A stretch of 64,000 nucleotides of DNA from Kitasatospora indigofera (GCF_014655955.1 NZ_BNBO01000013.1:1-64000); one strand, 5' to 3'. Positions 17,628 through 28,566 are shown, counted from the stretch's first letter. Notes: a model not told the origin generated them from the letters alone. Numbers and translations: made by a program.

Positions 17628-18650
17628 TCAGTCCTTGTGCCGGCCGATCCAGTCGATCAGCTCCGCCGAGAACTCCTCCGGCGCCTCCTCGTGCGGGAAG
17701 TGCCCGACTCCCGGCATGAGCCGCCACCGGTAGGGAGCCGTCACGTACTCGCCGCCGCCCAGCGCGGTGTGCGACAGCAGGACCGGGTCGGCGGCGCCCT
17801 GGACGTGCAGGGTCGGCGCGGTGATCGGCTTCTTCATCCGGCGGGCGAACTGGATGCCGTCCGGCCGGGCCATCGAGCGCAGCAGCCAGCGGTACGGCTC
17901 GATCGAGCAGTGCGCCGTGCTGGGGATCTGGATCGCCTGCCGGTACGCGGCCACCGCCGCGCGGTCCAACTGGTTCGGGCCGGTCCAGGCGTCGAGGTAG
18001 CGGCCCACCAGTGCGCCGTCGTCGGCGACCAGACGGCGTTCCGGTATCCACGGACGCTGGAAGCTCAGCACGTGCTCGAAGGCGGCCAGCTGGCGGCGGT
18101 CGGTGAGCAGTGCCCGGCGCAGGTCACGGGGGTGCGCGGCGGAGACCGCCGTCAGGCTCTGGATCACCGAGGGCCGCATCACGGCCGCCACCCAGGACAG
18201 CGTGCCGCCGGAGGCGTGGCCGACCAGGTGCGCGCGCCGCTCGCCCAGCGAGCGGATCACGCCGGTGATGTCCAGGGCCAGGTTGCCGGGGTCGTACCCG
18301 CGCGGAGTGCGGTCGCTGCCGCCGACGCCCCGCAGGTCCAGTGCGACGGCCCGGTAGCCGGCCTCGGCCAGCGCGGTCATCTGGTGCCGCCAGGCCCACC
18401 AGTACTGCGGCCAGCCGTGCACCAGCAGGACGAGCGGGCCCGTGCCCAGTTCGGCGATGTGGAACCGGGCCCCGTTGGCCGCGAGGTCGCGGTGCGTCCA
18501 CGGCCCCGCCTGCCGGATGCTCCAGTCGGCCGCGGCGTCGCCGCCGGCGCCTCCCGGACCGGTGGCTCCCGGGACGGCATCGCCGGGGACGTCACCGGAG
18601 GAGGGCTGCGACGGCTGGGGCTGGGGCACGGGCTTCTGGTCGAGCGGCAT
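17628..18650 (-). CDS. Epoxide-hydrolase-like alpha/beta hydrolase with altered nucleophile elbow
   Basis: The fold is clear in this 340-residue protein: an oxyanion strand VLLVHGWPQYWWAWRHQM, LDLRGVGGSD, and a C-terminal PGVGHFPHEEAPEEF with the catalytic His. The elbow, however, reads GHASGG, so the position normally held by Asp (epoxide hydrolase) or Ser (esterase) is Ala. The following Ser is one residue late. The enzyme may be inactive, non-canonical or a binding protein. The first 45 residues are Pro/Gly/Ala-rich. The equivalent place in mycobacteria, near marP and acs, is occupied by an EphE-type gene, which supports the family call. Confidence 0.85.
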   Translation of the reverse strand: MPLDQKPVPQPQPSQPSSGDVPGDAVPGATGPGGAGGDAAADWSIRQAGPWTHRDLAANGARFHIAELGTGPLVLLVHGWPQYWWAWRHQMTALAEAGYRAVALDLRGVGGSDRTPRGYDPGNLALDITGVIRSLGERRAHLVGHASGGTLSWVAAVMRPSVIQSLTAVSAAHPRDLRRALLTDRRQLAAFEHVLSFQRPWIPERRLVADDGALVGRYLDAWTGPNQLDRAAVAAYRQAIQIPSTAHCSIEPYRWLLRSMARPDGIQFARRMKKPITAPTLHVQGAADPVLLSHTALGGGEYVTAPYRWRLMPGVGHFPHEEAPEEFSAELIDWIGRHKD

Positions 18651-18912
18651 AGCGAGAGCGTGTCATATCCGCGCGTCGCAGGCGTGCCCGGCACTCGTAC
18701 TGGCCGCCGCCGATCCGGCCGCCCGCGATCCGGCGGCGCCTGGCCGACGCGCCCGCCGACGCCCCGGCCGGGGCCACGGGGGACGGTCCGGCCGGGCAGG
18801 TGACGGGGCGTGGCCCGGCCCGGCCGTCGCAGGAGCGCTGCCGCGGTCCGGGCCGACGGCTGCGGTCCGGGGAGCGTCCAGGGGCGGTCGGGGCGGGCGC
18901 GGGCGGGAGCGG

Positions 18913-19389
18913 TCAGGGGCGGCGGCCCAGGCCCCGGTCGATCTCCTCCTGGGTGGCCGGCCGGGGCCTGGCGTTCTTGAGCACGTCGGCCGTCGCCTGG
19001 GCGCCCTCGATCGTGCGGCGCGGCGGCTCGATCTTCTTGAACGAGCGCAGCGCGAGCAGGCCGAGGACGACCGCCAGCAGCAGGTAGACGCCGGCCACGA
19101 TCAGGAAGGACCAGCCCAGGGTGATGCCCAGGGCGTGCAGCCCGAAGGCCGCCGCGGCACTCAGCATCGGGACGGCGGCGAGCGCGACCACGCCGGCCAC
19201 CGCGAGCGAGACACCGCCGGAGACACCGCGCTTGACGTCCTGCCTGATCTCGGCCTTGGCCAGCGCGATCTCGTCGTGCACCAGGGCGGACAGGTCGGCC
19301 GTGGCCTCGGCGAAGAGCTGCCCGACCGAACGCTCGCCCTCGTAGGGCGCCCGGCCGATGCTGGACGGGTCTGCGGCTCCTGCGGGCAT
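18913..19389 (-). CDS. Actinobacterial holin-X superfamily membrane protein
   Basis: This 158-residue protein has an amphipathic N-terminus (SVGQLFAEATADLSALVHDEIALAKAEI pattern), two adjacent membrane segments (residues about 58-80 and 86-114) and a charged tail. This is the layout of the phage-holin-III/DUF1469 family. These are chromosomal membrane proteins with no phage lysis context here and unknown function. ATG 19389 is preceded by GAGGAG. It lies between nhaA and the epoxide-hydrolase-like gene, all on the minus strand. Confidence 0.85.
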   Translation of the reverse strand: MPAGAADPSSIGRAPYEGERSVGQLFAEATADLSALVHDEIALAKAEIRQDVKRGVSGGVSLAVAGVVALAAVPMLSAAAAFGLHALGITLGWSFLIVAGVYLLLAVVLGLLALRSFKKIEPPRRTIEGAQATADVLKNARPRPATQEEIDRGLGRRP

Positions 19390-19582
19390 CAGCGTTCTCC
19401 TCTGCGGCTTCTGTGCACTGTCGACAGCTCAGAATCATGCCCCTACCGGTGAGTCGGACACCACTCCGGGGGGCCGGCGGAGCGGCGTGTCCGAGCCACG
19501 CGTACCCGTCCGGCAGCCCGGCGCGTCCTCGGGGCCGGCCGGATCGCACCGGAGGGACGCGGTGGCCGGCCGCTGCCCCGGA

Positions 19583-20929
19583 TCACTGCGGCGGGTCGGG
19601 CCGGCGGTCCGTCCGGGCCTGCCAGGCCGGGTCGTCCTGCTGGTAGATGTCGGGGATGCCGTCGTGGTCCACGTCGGCGTTCTCCTCGTCGACCAGCCGG
19701 CGGTAGTGCCGGTTCCGCAGTTTGAGCAGGACGGTGGCGAAGACCGCGCAGAGCAGCGACCCCATCAGGACGGCCGCCTTCGCCCGGTCGGCCAGCGCCG
19801 CGTCCTCGGTGAAGGCCAGCTCGCTGATCAGCAGGGAGACGGTGAAGCCGATGCCGGCCAGGGTGGCCACCGCGAACAGGTCCGACCAGGTGAGCTGCGG
19901 ATTGAGTTCCGCGCGGGTGAACCTGGCGGCCAGCCAGGTGCCGCCGAAGACGCCGACCGTCTTGCCCACCAGCAGGCCGATGATGATCCCGAGCGGGGCC
20001 GCCTGGCTGAAAACCTCGGCGAGCGCCGGACCGGAGATCGTCACCCCGGCGGCGAACAGCGCGAACACCGGGACGGCGAAGCCGGCCGAGAGCGGGCGCA
20101 CCAGGTGCTCGATGTGCTCGCCGGGGGAGTACTTCTCGTCGCCGACCTTGTGGCAGCGCAGGATCAGGCCCATCGCCACGCCGGCGACCGTCGCGTGCAC
20201 GCCGCTCTCGTGCATCAGCGCCCACACCACGAAGGCCAGCGGCACGTACAGGTACCAGCCGTGCAACCCGCGGCGGTGCAGGAACCAGAACAGGACCAGG
20301 CCGGCGACGGAGAGCCCGAGCGCCCAGAACTTGATGCCGGAGCTGTAGAAGACGGCGATGATCAGGATCGCGACCAGGTCGTCCACCACCGCCAGGGTGA
20401 GCAGGAACGCCCGCAGAGCGGAGGGCAGGTGACTGCCCACCACGGCCAGGACGCCGAGGGCGAACGCGATGTCGGTGGCGGTCGGGATCGCCCAGCCGCC
20501 CAGGTGGCCGCTGGTCGCGTTCACGACGGCGTAGATCACCGCGGGCAGGGCGACGCCGCAGATCGCCGCGATCACCGGCAGCGCCGCCGCGCTCGGCGTG
20601 CGCAGCTCCCCGGCCACGAACTCGCGCTTGAGCTCGATGCCGGCCACGAAGAAGAAGATCGCCAGCAGGCCGTCGTTGGCCCAGGTGCCGAGGCTGAGGT
20701 CAAGGTGGAGCGGCGTGGAGGGGCCGATCGTGTAGTCCACCACGCTCTCGTAGGAATGCGGCCAGGCGTTCGCCCAGATCAGGGCCGCGATCGCGAAGAG
20801 CAGCAGCAGGATGCCGCCGACCGTCTCGGTGCGCAGCGCGTCCGTGATGTACGTGCGCTCGGGCAGCGACAGCCGGCCGAGGAACTGGCGGCCTCGGGGC
20901 GTCGGTTCGGCGGGTGGCCGGCTGGTCAC
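19583..20929 (-). CDS. nhaA: Na+/H+ antiporter NhaA
   Basis: This 448-residue integral membrane antiporter has the essential Asp of the unwound helix in PTATDIAFALGVLAVVG and the DD ion-binding pair in LTLAVVDDLVAILIIAV; the N-terminal ERTYITDALRTETVGGILLL is typical of the family. It exports Na+ in exchange for H+ at alkaline pH. A soluble C-terminal tail (residues about 410-448) contains an acidic DVDHDGIPDIYQQDD stretch that resembles a Ca2+-binding loop and is not part of the core fold. GTG 20929 follows AGGAGG; the frame extends upstream without conservation. Confidence 0.95.
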   Translation of the reverse strand: MTSRPPAEPTPRGRQFLGRLSLPERTYITDALRTETVGGILLLLFAIAALIWANAWPHSYESVVDYTIGPSTPLHLDLSLGTWANDGLLAIFFFVAGIELKREFVAGELRTPSAAALPVIAAICGVALPAVIYAVVNATSGHLGGWAIPTATDIAFALGVLAVVGSHLPSALRAFLLTLAVVDDLVAILIIAVFYSSGIKFWALGLSVAGLVLFWFLHRRGLHGWYLYVPLAFVVWALMHESGVHATVAGVAMGLILRCHKVGDEKYSPGEHIEHLVRPLSAGFAVPVFALFAAGVTISGPALAEVFSQAAPLGIIIGLLVGKTVGVFGGTWLAARFTRAELNPQLTWSDLFAVATLAGIGFTVSLLISELAFTEDAALADRAKAAVLMGSLLCAVFATVLLKLRNRHYRRLVDEENADVDHDGIPDIYQQDDPAWQARTDRRPDPPQ

Positions 20930-21165
20930 GGGGGGACCTCCTGGGGGCGGGAACGGCATCCGGATACACCTGTGGTGCAGTGCCGACCAGACTTCCCGGC
21001 GCGCCCTGTGACCCATCCACGATCTTGATGCGTCGTTGACAGTCTAGGGGGCGGCGCGAGGAGATATCCGTTTTGTGCATTTTAGGACGATCGGCTCGGT
21101 CCGTCGGGGGAGCCCGCCCCGAATGGCGGCGGGCGGGTGCAGACGGGTGACCTGCTCCTTATCGT

Positions 21166-21207
21166 CGGTCGAAGGCGCCACCCGGACGGGGCGGCGCCTT
21201 TCGACCG
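21166..21207. repeat. Inverted repeat in the nhaA–serine hydrolase gap
   Basis: Near-perfect arms (GGTCGAAGGCGCC and GGCGCCTTTCGACC, one extra T) span a 13-nt centre. It could be a hairpin or operator for either flanking divergent gene. Confidence 0.45.
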
Positions 21208-21440
21208 GAACGGAGACACCCATGCCCAGCGAGGAGGCGGACGGCCCCGAGGCCGTGCCGCACGCCATAGCCGGGGGCGAGGGCGCGCAGAGCGTCCCGC
21301 CCCTGTTATCCGCCCGCCCGCGGCCTGCCCGGACGCGGTCCGCCGCCACGCGGTCCGCCGTTTTGCAGCCCGCGCCTACGAGGTCCGCCCGGCCGGGGCG
21401 GATCCGGCCCGCCGGCTTCCCGGTGGCCTGTTCTTGCGGT

Positions 21441-21519
21441 GCCGGTTCCCGGGGCGCCGCCACCGGGGCCACCGGTTCTCGGAACGCACGCTCGCGGAAC
21501 GCCGGTTCCCGGGGCGCCG
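21441..21519. repeat. 19-bp direct repeat, 60-bp period
   Basis: GCCGGTTCCCGGGGCGCCG occurs at 21441-21459 and again at 21501-21519, just before the serine hydrolase start. A degenerate copy lies between. The rest of the gap 20930-21523 contains no recognisable gene. Confidence 0.7.
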
Positions 21520-21523
21520 ACCG

Positions 21524-22633
21524 ATGAACGCCGATCTGATGGACCGTCCGGCGCCCGACCTCGAACCCCTGCTCCGCCCGCTCTTCCACGCGGCCGCCCC
21601 CGGCGCCGCCGTGGCCGTGGCCGTGATCCGTGGCGGCGAGCGCACCGTCTCCTGCCGTGGCTACACCGACCGGATCGGGGTGCGACCCGTCCGGGCCGAC
21701 ACCCGGTTCGAGATCGGCTCGGTCACCAAGACGTTCACCGCCCTGCTGCTCGCCGAGATGGCGGCCCGCGGTGACGTCCGGTACGACGACCCGATCGACC
21801 GCTACCTGCCGGCCGACGCGGCCCCCGGCTACCCGCACGAACGACCGATCACCCTGCTCCACCTGGCGACCCACACCTCGGGCCTGCCCCGGCTCCCGGT
21901 CGGGCTCACCCCGGCGGCCGTGCCCCGCTGGTTCACCAAGCCGTACGCGACCTTCGGGCCGTCGCACCTGATGCGCGCGCTGCCCCGCACCCCCGTGCGC
22001 GGCACGCCCGGGGCCCAGGTGCGGTACTCCAACCTCGGCTGCGGCCTGCTCGGCCTGGTGCTGGCGAACGCGGCCGGCCAGCGGTACGAGGAGTTGCTGC
22101 TCTCCCGCATCTGCGGGCCGCTCGGCCTGGTCGACACCTCCTGCGGCCCCGGCGGCGAGCCCGCCACCGGGTACCGGCGCGGCCGGCGGGTCCCCTCGTT
22201 CCGGCTGCCGGCCCTGCCCGGTGCGGCGGCGTTGCGCTCCACCGCCGACGACATGCTCCGCTACCTGCAGGCCCACCTCGCCCTGGACGCCGTTCCGCTC
22301 CCCGAGCGCACCGACGCCACGGCGCTGCGCACGGCCCTCGGCGAGGTCCTGACACCCAGGGTGGGCCGCCGCCGGACGGGCGTGCGGATCTGCCTGGGGT
22401 GGAACCAGCGCTCCCTGGACGAGCGGCCCTCCCTCGACGGGGGAGACGAGGCCGACGGGCTGGTCTACCACGCGGGCGCCACTCGTGGCTTCACGACCTT
22501 CGTCGGCTTCAGCCCGAGCACGCAGGTCGGCCTGGCCGTGATGGCCGGGACGCAGCCGGTGCGTGGCCGGGGCTTCGTCCAGGGCGCCTACGACACGCTG
22601 CGGACCCTGGTGGCCGAGCGGCGCGCCGAGTAG
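21524..22633 (+). CDS. Serine hydrolase of the beta-lactamase/D-alanyl-D-alanine carboxypeptidase family
   Basis: This 369-residue protein has the class C-type active-site motifs SVTK (S66, K69), YSN (Y168, N170) and HAG (H316) in place of KTG. No signal peptide is present from ATG 21524 or the alternative ATG 21539, so it is probably cytoplasmic. It is then more likely an esterase or peptidase of the EstB/AmpC-like group than a secreted lactamase. No ribosome site is obvious and the start is uncertain. A strong hairpin follows the stop. Confidence 0.85.
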   Translation: MNADLMDRPAPDLEPLLRPLFHAAAPGAAVAVAVIRGGERTVSCRGYTDRIGVRPVRADTRFEIGSVTKTFTALLLAEMAARGDVRYDDPIDRYLPADAAPGYPHERPITLLHLATHTSGLPRLPVGLTPAAVPRWFTKPYATFGPSHLMRALPRTPVRGTPGAQVRYSNLGCGLLGLVLANAAGQRYEELLLSRICGPLGLVDTSCGPGGEPATGYRRGRRVPSFRLPALPGAAALRSTADDMLRYLQAHLALDAVPLPERTDATALRTALGEVLTPRVGRRRTGVRICLGWNQRSLDERPSLDGGDEADGLVYHAGATRGFTTFVGFSPSTQVGLAVMAGTQPVRGRGFVQGAYDTLRTLVAERRAE

Positions 22634-22648
22634 CCCCGACCGGACGCA

Positions 22649-22692
22649 GGAGGGCTCCCCGGGCGGTCTCACGACCGCTCGGGGAGCCCTCC
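22649..22692. terminator. Bidirectional terminator between serine hydrolase and acs
   Basis: The outer arms pair perfectly over 13 bp (22649-22661 with 22680-22692). An inner stem GCGGTC/GACCGC (22663-22668, 22673-22678) extends it. It lies between convergent genes. Confidence 0.85.
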
Positions 22693-22722
22693 GCGCGTAC
22701 CGGGGCCGGTACGCGAACCTGA

Positions 22723-24705
<1,983 letters not shown>

Positions 24706-24793
24706 GGGACACTCCCGTGCGTAGGGATTGTCCCGTGTGTCCCAGCACACAGCTCACCAGGCGAACCGGGCTGTTGACAAGAGGCTCCGAGGA

Positions 24794-24809
24794 ATTGGTG
24801 TAGACCTTT
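24794..24809. promoter_or_regulatory. DasR-responsive-element-like palindrome upstream of acs
   Basis: ATTGGTGTAGACCTTT matches the dre consensus ACTGGTCTAGACCACT at 12 of 16 positions, including the TAGACC half. It lies about 90 bp before acs. GlcNAc catabolism releases acetate, so DasR control of acs would be logical. Confidence 0.45.
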
Positions 24810-24850
24810 GACCTGAAACCGGGCCGCTCGGGGGAGCGGCCGGGCCACCG

Positions 24851-24885
24851 GGCCGGGCCCCCGCCGGGTGGGCGGGGGCCCGGCC
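24851..24885. terminator. Terminator hairpin after the SulP–carbonic anhydrase gene
   Basis: Perfect 15-bp GC arms (24851-24865 and 24871-24885) around a GGGTG loop, 5 nt past the stop codon on the minus strand. Confidence 0.85.
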
Positions 24886-24890
24886 CGTCC

Positions 24891-27194
24891 TCAGGCGGCG
24901 GTTCGCAGCGGTGTCGTGTCGTGCTCCGTCACCGGGGAGAACAGGCCGCTCCGGCGGTCGAGGACGTAGGCCTGCGCGGTGGCGAAGTCGAAGTACATCC
25001 CGACCAGCCGCAGGCTGCCCTCCTCGACCCGCCGCTCCACGGCGGGGTTGGCCAGCAGCTGATCCAGTTGCTGGACGACGTTGGTGAGGCAGAGCTGCTC
25101 CACCAGATCGGTGGTCGGGCGGGCCGCGAAGCCGGCCGGCGCACGCCGCAGCCGGTCGAGCGAACCGCGGCCGTTGCGCAGCCAGCGGGTCAGCGCGGTG
25201 GGTGGGCCCGGCCGCTCGTGCACGCCGTCCAGCAGGGCCTTCATCGCCCCGCAGCCGGAGTGCCCGCAGATGGTGATGGAGCTGACCTCCAGGGCCTCCA
25301 CGGCGTACTGCACGGCGGCGGCCACGGAGTCGTCGGCGGCGCCGGGCTCGTACGGCGCGGGGACGAGGTTGCCGACGTTGCGCACGGTGAAGAGGTCGCC
25401 CGGCCCGCTGTTGGTGATCATGCTCGTCACCAGCCGGGAGTCCGCGCAGGTCAGGAAGAGCTCCGAGGGGGTCTGCCCCTCGCGGGCCAGCCGGGCCAGT
25501 TCGGGGCGGACCAGCGGTGCGGTGTGCTGCTGGAACACCCGCACCCCGTCGAGCAGCCGGCCGTGCGGGTCCTCCTGCTGTTCGATGCAGTGGTGGCCGA
25601 CCCAGGGCGTCCAGGCCCGGCAGCGGTGCGGGCCCGCGGAACTGCCGGAGCGCACCGCGCCGTCCGGGTCCAGCACCTCGTCGGCCTGGCGTTCGGTCAC
25701 CATCAGCACCGTCCCGCCGCCGGACTGGTGGCCGCCGCGCCAGGAATGCAGCGCCTCGTACGCCGCGTGGTCCAGGAACGAGCCGTCGTGGCAGACCGTC
25801 ACCCGGGCGGCCGGGGGGATCGCGCCCAGCGCGCGGCTCAGCCGCGGCACCGCCGCGAAGGTCAGCGGGCCGTGCGTCCGCACCGCGAACGACCCGTCGG
25901 GCGCGGCCGTGACGTCCACATGGGCCCGGGTCAGGCGGTGCAGCGCCTGCAGGACGGCGATCGCGGCGCCCAGCGCGACGCCCGGCAGCACGCCCAGCAG
26001 GACGACGCCGAGCACGGTGGCCAGGTAGACCGGGAACTCCCGGTGCTGGTGCACCTTGCGGATGTGCGCGAAGCTCACCATCTGCAGGCCGACCACCAGG
26101 ACGAGCGCGGCCAGCGCCGCCAGCGGGATCCGGCGCAGGCCGCCGGTCAGCGCCACGGCGGCCAGCAGCACCCAGACCCCGTGCAGGACCGACGACCAGC
26201 GGGTCCGCGCACCGGCCCGGACGTTGGCGGTGCTGCGCACCGCGCCGCCGGCCACCGGCAGCCCGCCCAGCAGGCCGCTGACCATGTTCGCCAGGCCCTG
26301 GCCGCGCAGTTCGCGGTCGAGGTCGCCGGACCGGTTGGACATCCGGTCGACGGCGACGGCGGAGAGCAGGGACTCGACGCTGGCCACCGCGGTCACCGTC
26401 AGGACGGCGGCGAGGAGGCCGACGACCGGCCCGTGGGGCAGCGCGGGGAGGCTCTGCGGCTGCCAGGCGGGGATCTCGACCCGGGCGAGCCGCAGGCTCA
26501 GGCCCATGGACAGGGCGGTGGCGGCGGAGATGGCCACCAGGGGGCCCGGGATCCGGGCCAGTCGGGCACCCAGCTCCCCGGCCCGGCCCGGCAGCCGGCC
26601 CAGCCTGGGCCAGCCGCAGAGGATGGCGATGGCCAGTGCGCCGACCATGACCGCGGGGAGGTGCGGCCCGGCCAACTGGCCCGGCAGCGCGGTCAGGTTG
26701 GCGAGCGCGGAGCTCTGCGGCGAGCCGCCGAGCACCACGTGCAGTTGGGCGATGGCGATCGCCAGTCCGACGCCGGCGAGCATGCCGTGCACCACGGCGG
26801 GCGAGACGGCGAGCGCGGTGCGGGCCAGGCCGCGGGCGCCCAGCAGGAGTTGGAGCAGGCCGGCGGCGAGGGTGATGGCGCAGGTGGCCTGCCAGCCGTA
26901 CTGGGAGATCAGGCCGGCGGTGACCACCGTGAGGGCCGCGGACGGGCCGCTGACCTGGAGCGAGGTGCCGCCGAGCAGGCCGACGACGATTCCGCCGACG
27001 GCGGCGCCGATCAGACCGGCGGTCAGCGGGGCACCGGTGGCCAGGGCGATCCCGAGGGAGAACGGCACGGCGATCAGGAAGACCACCAGGGAGGCCGACA
27101 GGTCGAACGAGGCGCGGGCCTTGCGGCCGTCGGCCGGCGGGGCGTGGTCGGTGGTGTCGGAGGCGATGGGGGCGGTGGAGATGTCGAGGGTCAT
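24891..27194 (-). CDS. SulP-type anion transporter fused to beta-carbonic anhydrase
   Basis: ATG 27194 (GGGAAG upstream) gives 767 residues. The first 430 or so form a SLC26/SulP membrane domain with 10 or more hydrophobic helices and the QVSGPSAALTVV signature. A degenerate STAS-like region follows (about 440-530), then a beta-carbonic anhydrase with zinc ligands in CADSRLV and CGHSGCGAMKAL. The fusion suggests bicarbonate uptake coupled to CO2/bicarbonate interconversion at the inner membrane face, as proposed for similar fusions in mycobacteria. The substrate could instead be sulfate. The upstream region carries tandem 16-bp repeats. Confidence 0.93.
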   Translation of the reverse strand: MTLDISTAPIASDTTDHAPPADGRKARASFDLSASLVVFLIAVPFSLGIALATGAPLTAGLIGAAVGGIVVGLLGGTSLQVSGPSAALTVVTAGLISQYGWQATCAITLAAGLLQLLLGARGLARTALAVSPAVVHGMLAGVGLAIAIAQLHVVLGGSPQSSALANLTALPGQLAGPHLPAVMVGALAIAILCGWPRLGRLPGRAGELGARLARIPGPLVAISAATALSMGLSLRLARVEIPAWQPQSLPALPHGPVVGLLAAVLTVTAVASVESLLSAVAVDRMSNRSGDLDRELRGQGLANMVSGLLGGLPVAGGAVRSTANVRAGARTRWSSVLHGVWVLLAAVALTGGLRRIPLAALAALVLVVGLQMVSFAHIRKVHQHREFPVYLATVLGVVLLGVLPGVALGAAIAVLQALHRLTRAHVDVTAAPDGSFAVRTHGPLTFAAVPRLSRALGAIPPAARVTVCHDGSFLDHAAYEALHSWRGGHQSGGGTVLMVTERQADEVLDPDGAVRSGSSAGPHRCRAWTPWVGHHCIEQQEDPHGRLLDGVRVFQQHTAPLVRPELARLAREGQTPSELFLTCADSRLVTSMITNSGPGDLFTVRNVGNLVPAPYEPGAADDSVAAAVQYAVEALEVSSITICGHSGCGAMKALLDGVHERPGPPTALTRWLRNGRGSLDRLRRAPAGFAARPTTDLVEQLCLTNVVQQLDQLLANPAVERRVEEGSLRLVGMYFDFATAQAYVLDRRSGLFSPVTEHDTTPLRTAA

Positions 27195-27336
27195 GTCTTC
27201 CCGTCTTTCCGGGGGAGCGAACGCAGTCAGGTCCGGGTGCTGCTCGGGGAGTCGGATCGGCTGTCGTGGGCCGCGACGGTGTGGCGGGATGGCGTGGGCT
27301 CGGCGGCCTGCGCGGGGGTGGCGCAGGCGGGCCCAG

Positions 27337-27368
27337 GGACCATCAGGAATCGGAACCATCAAGATTCG
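27337..27368. promoter_or_regulatory. Tandem 16-bp direct repeats upstream of the SulP–CA gene
   Basis: Two adjacent 16-bp copies (27337-27352 and 27353-27368) agree at 13 of 16 positions around the shared core ACCATCA. They lie 143 bp before the gene in an AT-rich island that also has TCGGT/ACCGA (about 27365-27376) and a hairpin with CACCC/GGGTG arms at 27429-27453. This looks like a transcription-factor array. Confidence 0.45.
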
Positions 27369-27498
27369 GTAAACCGAGAGTAATGAAAGCTTTGCACAGC
27401 GTAGAACGTAGTGACGGAATCGGAGCCCGGATTCACCCCTATGGGTGGTATCCGAACCAATGGGGAACAGATCGGGGCCGCCGCGACGCGGCACGCAC

Positions 27499-27538
27499 GG
27501 CGGGCCGCCGCCCTCGGAGCAGAGGGTGGCGGCCCGCC
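27499..27538. terminator. Terminator hairpin after the CooC-like gene
   Basis: Arms of 17 bp (27499-27515 and 27522-27538, one G-U pair) close a GGAGCA loop, 39 nt after the stop on the minus strand. Confidence 0.8.
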
Positions 27539-27576
27539 GTGGTGGTCCCGGCCCGGCCGTGCCGGCCGGGCGCCGG

Positions 27577-28566
27577 TCAGGCGTGGGCCCCCGCGGTGGC
27601 CGGCTCGACGCCGAGCACGAACTGCTCGTCCACCTGGGTCGCGAGATCGAGGCCGACCTTGGCGTTGCCCCAGCTCTCGGCGTTGCGAAGGTGGAAGTGG
27701 ACCGCCTGCCGGGTGTACCGCTGCGGATCGCGACGGGCGTGCGCGGCGTCCGCCTGGGTCTTCAGCAGCTCCAGGACGGCGCGGTTGGCGGGCTCCAGCG
27801 TGCGCAGCGGCGGCTCGGCGCCCTGCTCCAGGCGGCGGACCCACTCCGAGTGCCCGAAGGCGGCGAGCAGGTCGGGGCCGGCCTCGCGCTGGAGGTAGGC
27901 GAGGTCGTCCGGCCCCTGCACCTTGTTGCCGATCACCCGCAGGGCGACGCCGAAGTCGCGGGCGTACTCCTTGTACTGGCGGTAGACGGAGATGCCCTTG
28001 CGGGTCGGTTCGGCGACCAGGAAGGTGAGGTCGAAGCGGGTGAACAGCCCGGAGGCGAAGGAGTCCGAGCCGGCCGTCATGTCGGTGACCACGTACTCGT
28101 CCGGCCCGTCCACCAGGTGGTTGAGCAGCAGCTCCACCGCGCCGACCTTGGAGTGGTAGCAGGCGACCCCGAGGTCCTCCTCGGTGAAGGCGCCGGTGGC
28201 GAGCAGCCGGACCGAGCCCTCGTCCAGCGCCACCGGCCGGGCGCAGGCCGCGTAGACCGGGTTCTCCTCGACGATCCGCAGCAGGCGTGAACCCCGGCCG
28301 GGCGGTGTGGTTTTGATCATTTCGTCGGCCGAGCCGATCAGCGGATTGCCGCCGCGCAGGTATTCCTTGATCAGCGGCAGGTGCGCACCGAGGGAGGGGA
28401 GGGCGGCCGATTGAGCGTCGGTCAGTCCGAGTGCCGGGCCCAGATGTTGGTTGATGTCGGCGTCGACGGCGATGACCGGGCGTCCGGCGGCGGCCAGGTG
28501 GCGGATGAACAGTGAGGACAGCGTGGTCTTGCCGCTGCCGCCCTTGCCGACGAAGGCGATCTTCAT
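27577..28566 (-). CDS. CooC/MinD-type P-loop ATPase
   Basis: This 329-residue protein opens directly with KIAFVGKGGSGKTTLSS (deviant Walker A with signature Lys, residues 7-15), then VIAVDADINQHLG and VTDMTAGSDSFASGLF (switch/Walker B region), closest to CooC-type nickel-insertion ATPases and related SIMIBI proteins. No CO dehydrogenase, hydrogenase or urease genes are nearby. A Fur/Zur-like imperfect box lies in the divergent region (28625-28639). The C-terminal 60 residues (ARRDPQRYTRQAVHFHL...) are not typical of CooC. Function unknown; metal-centre assembly is only a possibility. Confidence 0.85.
   Translation of the reverse strand: MKIAFVGKGGSGKTTLSSLFIRHLAAAGRPVIAVDADINQHLGPALGLTDAQSAALPSLGAHLPLIKEYLRGGNPLIGSADEMIKTTPPGRGSRLLRIVEENPVYAACARPVALDEGSVRLLATGAFTEEDLGVACYHSKVGAVELLLNHLVDGPDEYVVTDMTAGSDSFASGLFTRFDLTFLVAEPTRKGISVYRQYKEYARDFGVALRVIGNKVQGPDDLAYLQREAGPDLLAAFGHSEWVRRLEQGAEPPLRTLEPANRAVLELLKTQADAAHARRDPQRYTRQAVHFHLRNAESWGNAKVGLDLATQVDEQFVLGVEPATAGAHA

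Noticed and set aside
24921..27383. 820-codon plus-strand frame over the SulP–carbonic anhydrase gene
   Set aside because: The translation has no recognisable domain and shows Arg/Gln/Gly bias typical of an antisense shadow.
27577..28566. Specific assignment as CO dehydrogenase nickel chaperone CooC
   Set aside because: No carbon monoxide dehydrogenase or other nickel enzyme genes lie nearby; only the family resemblance is reported.
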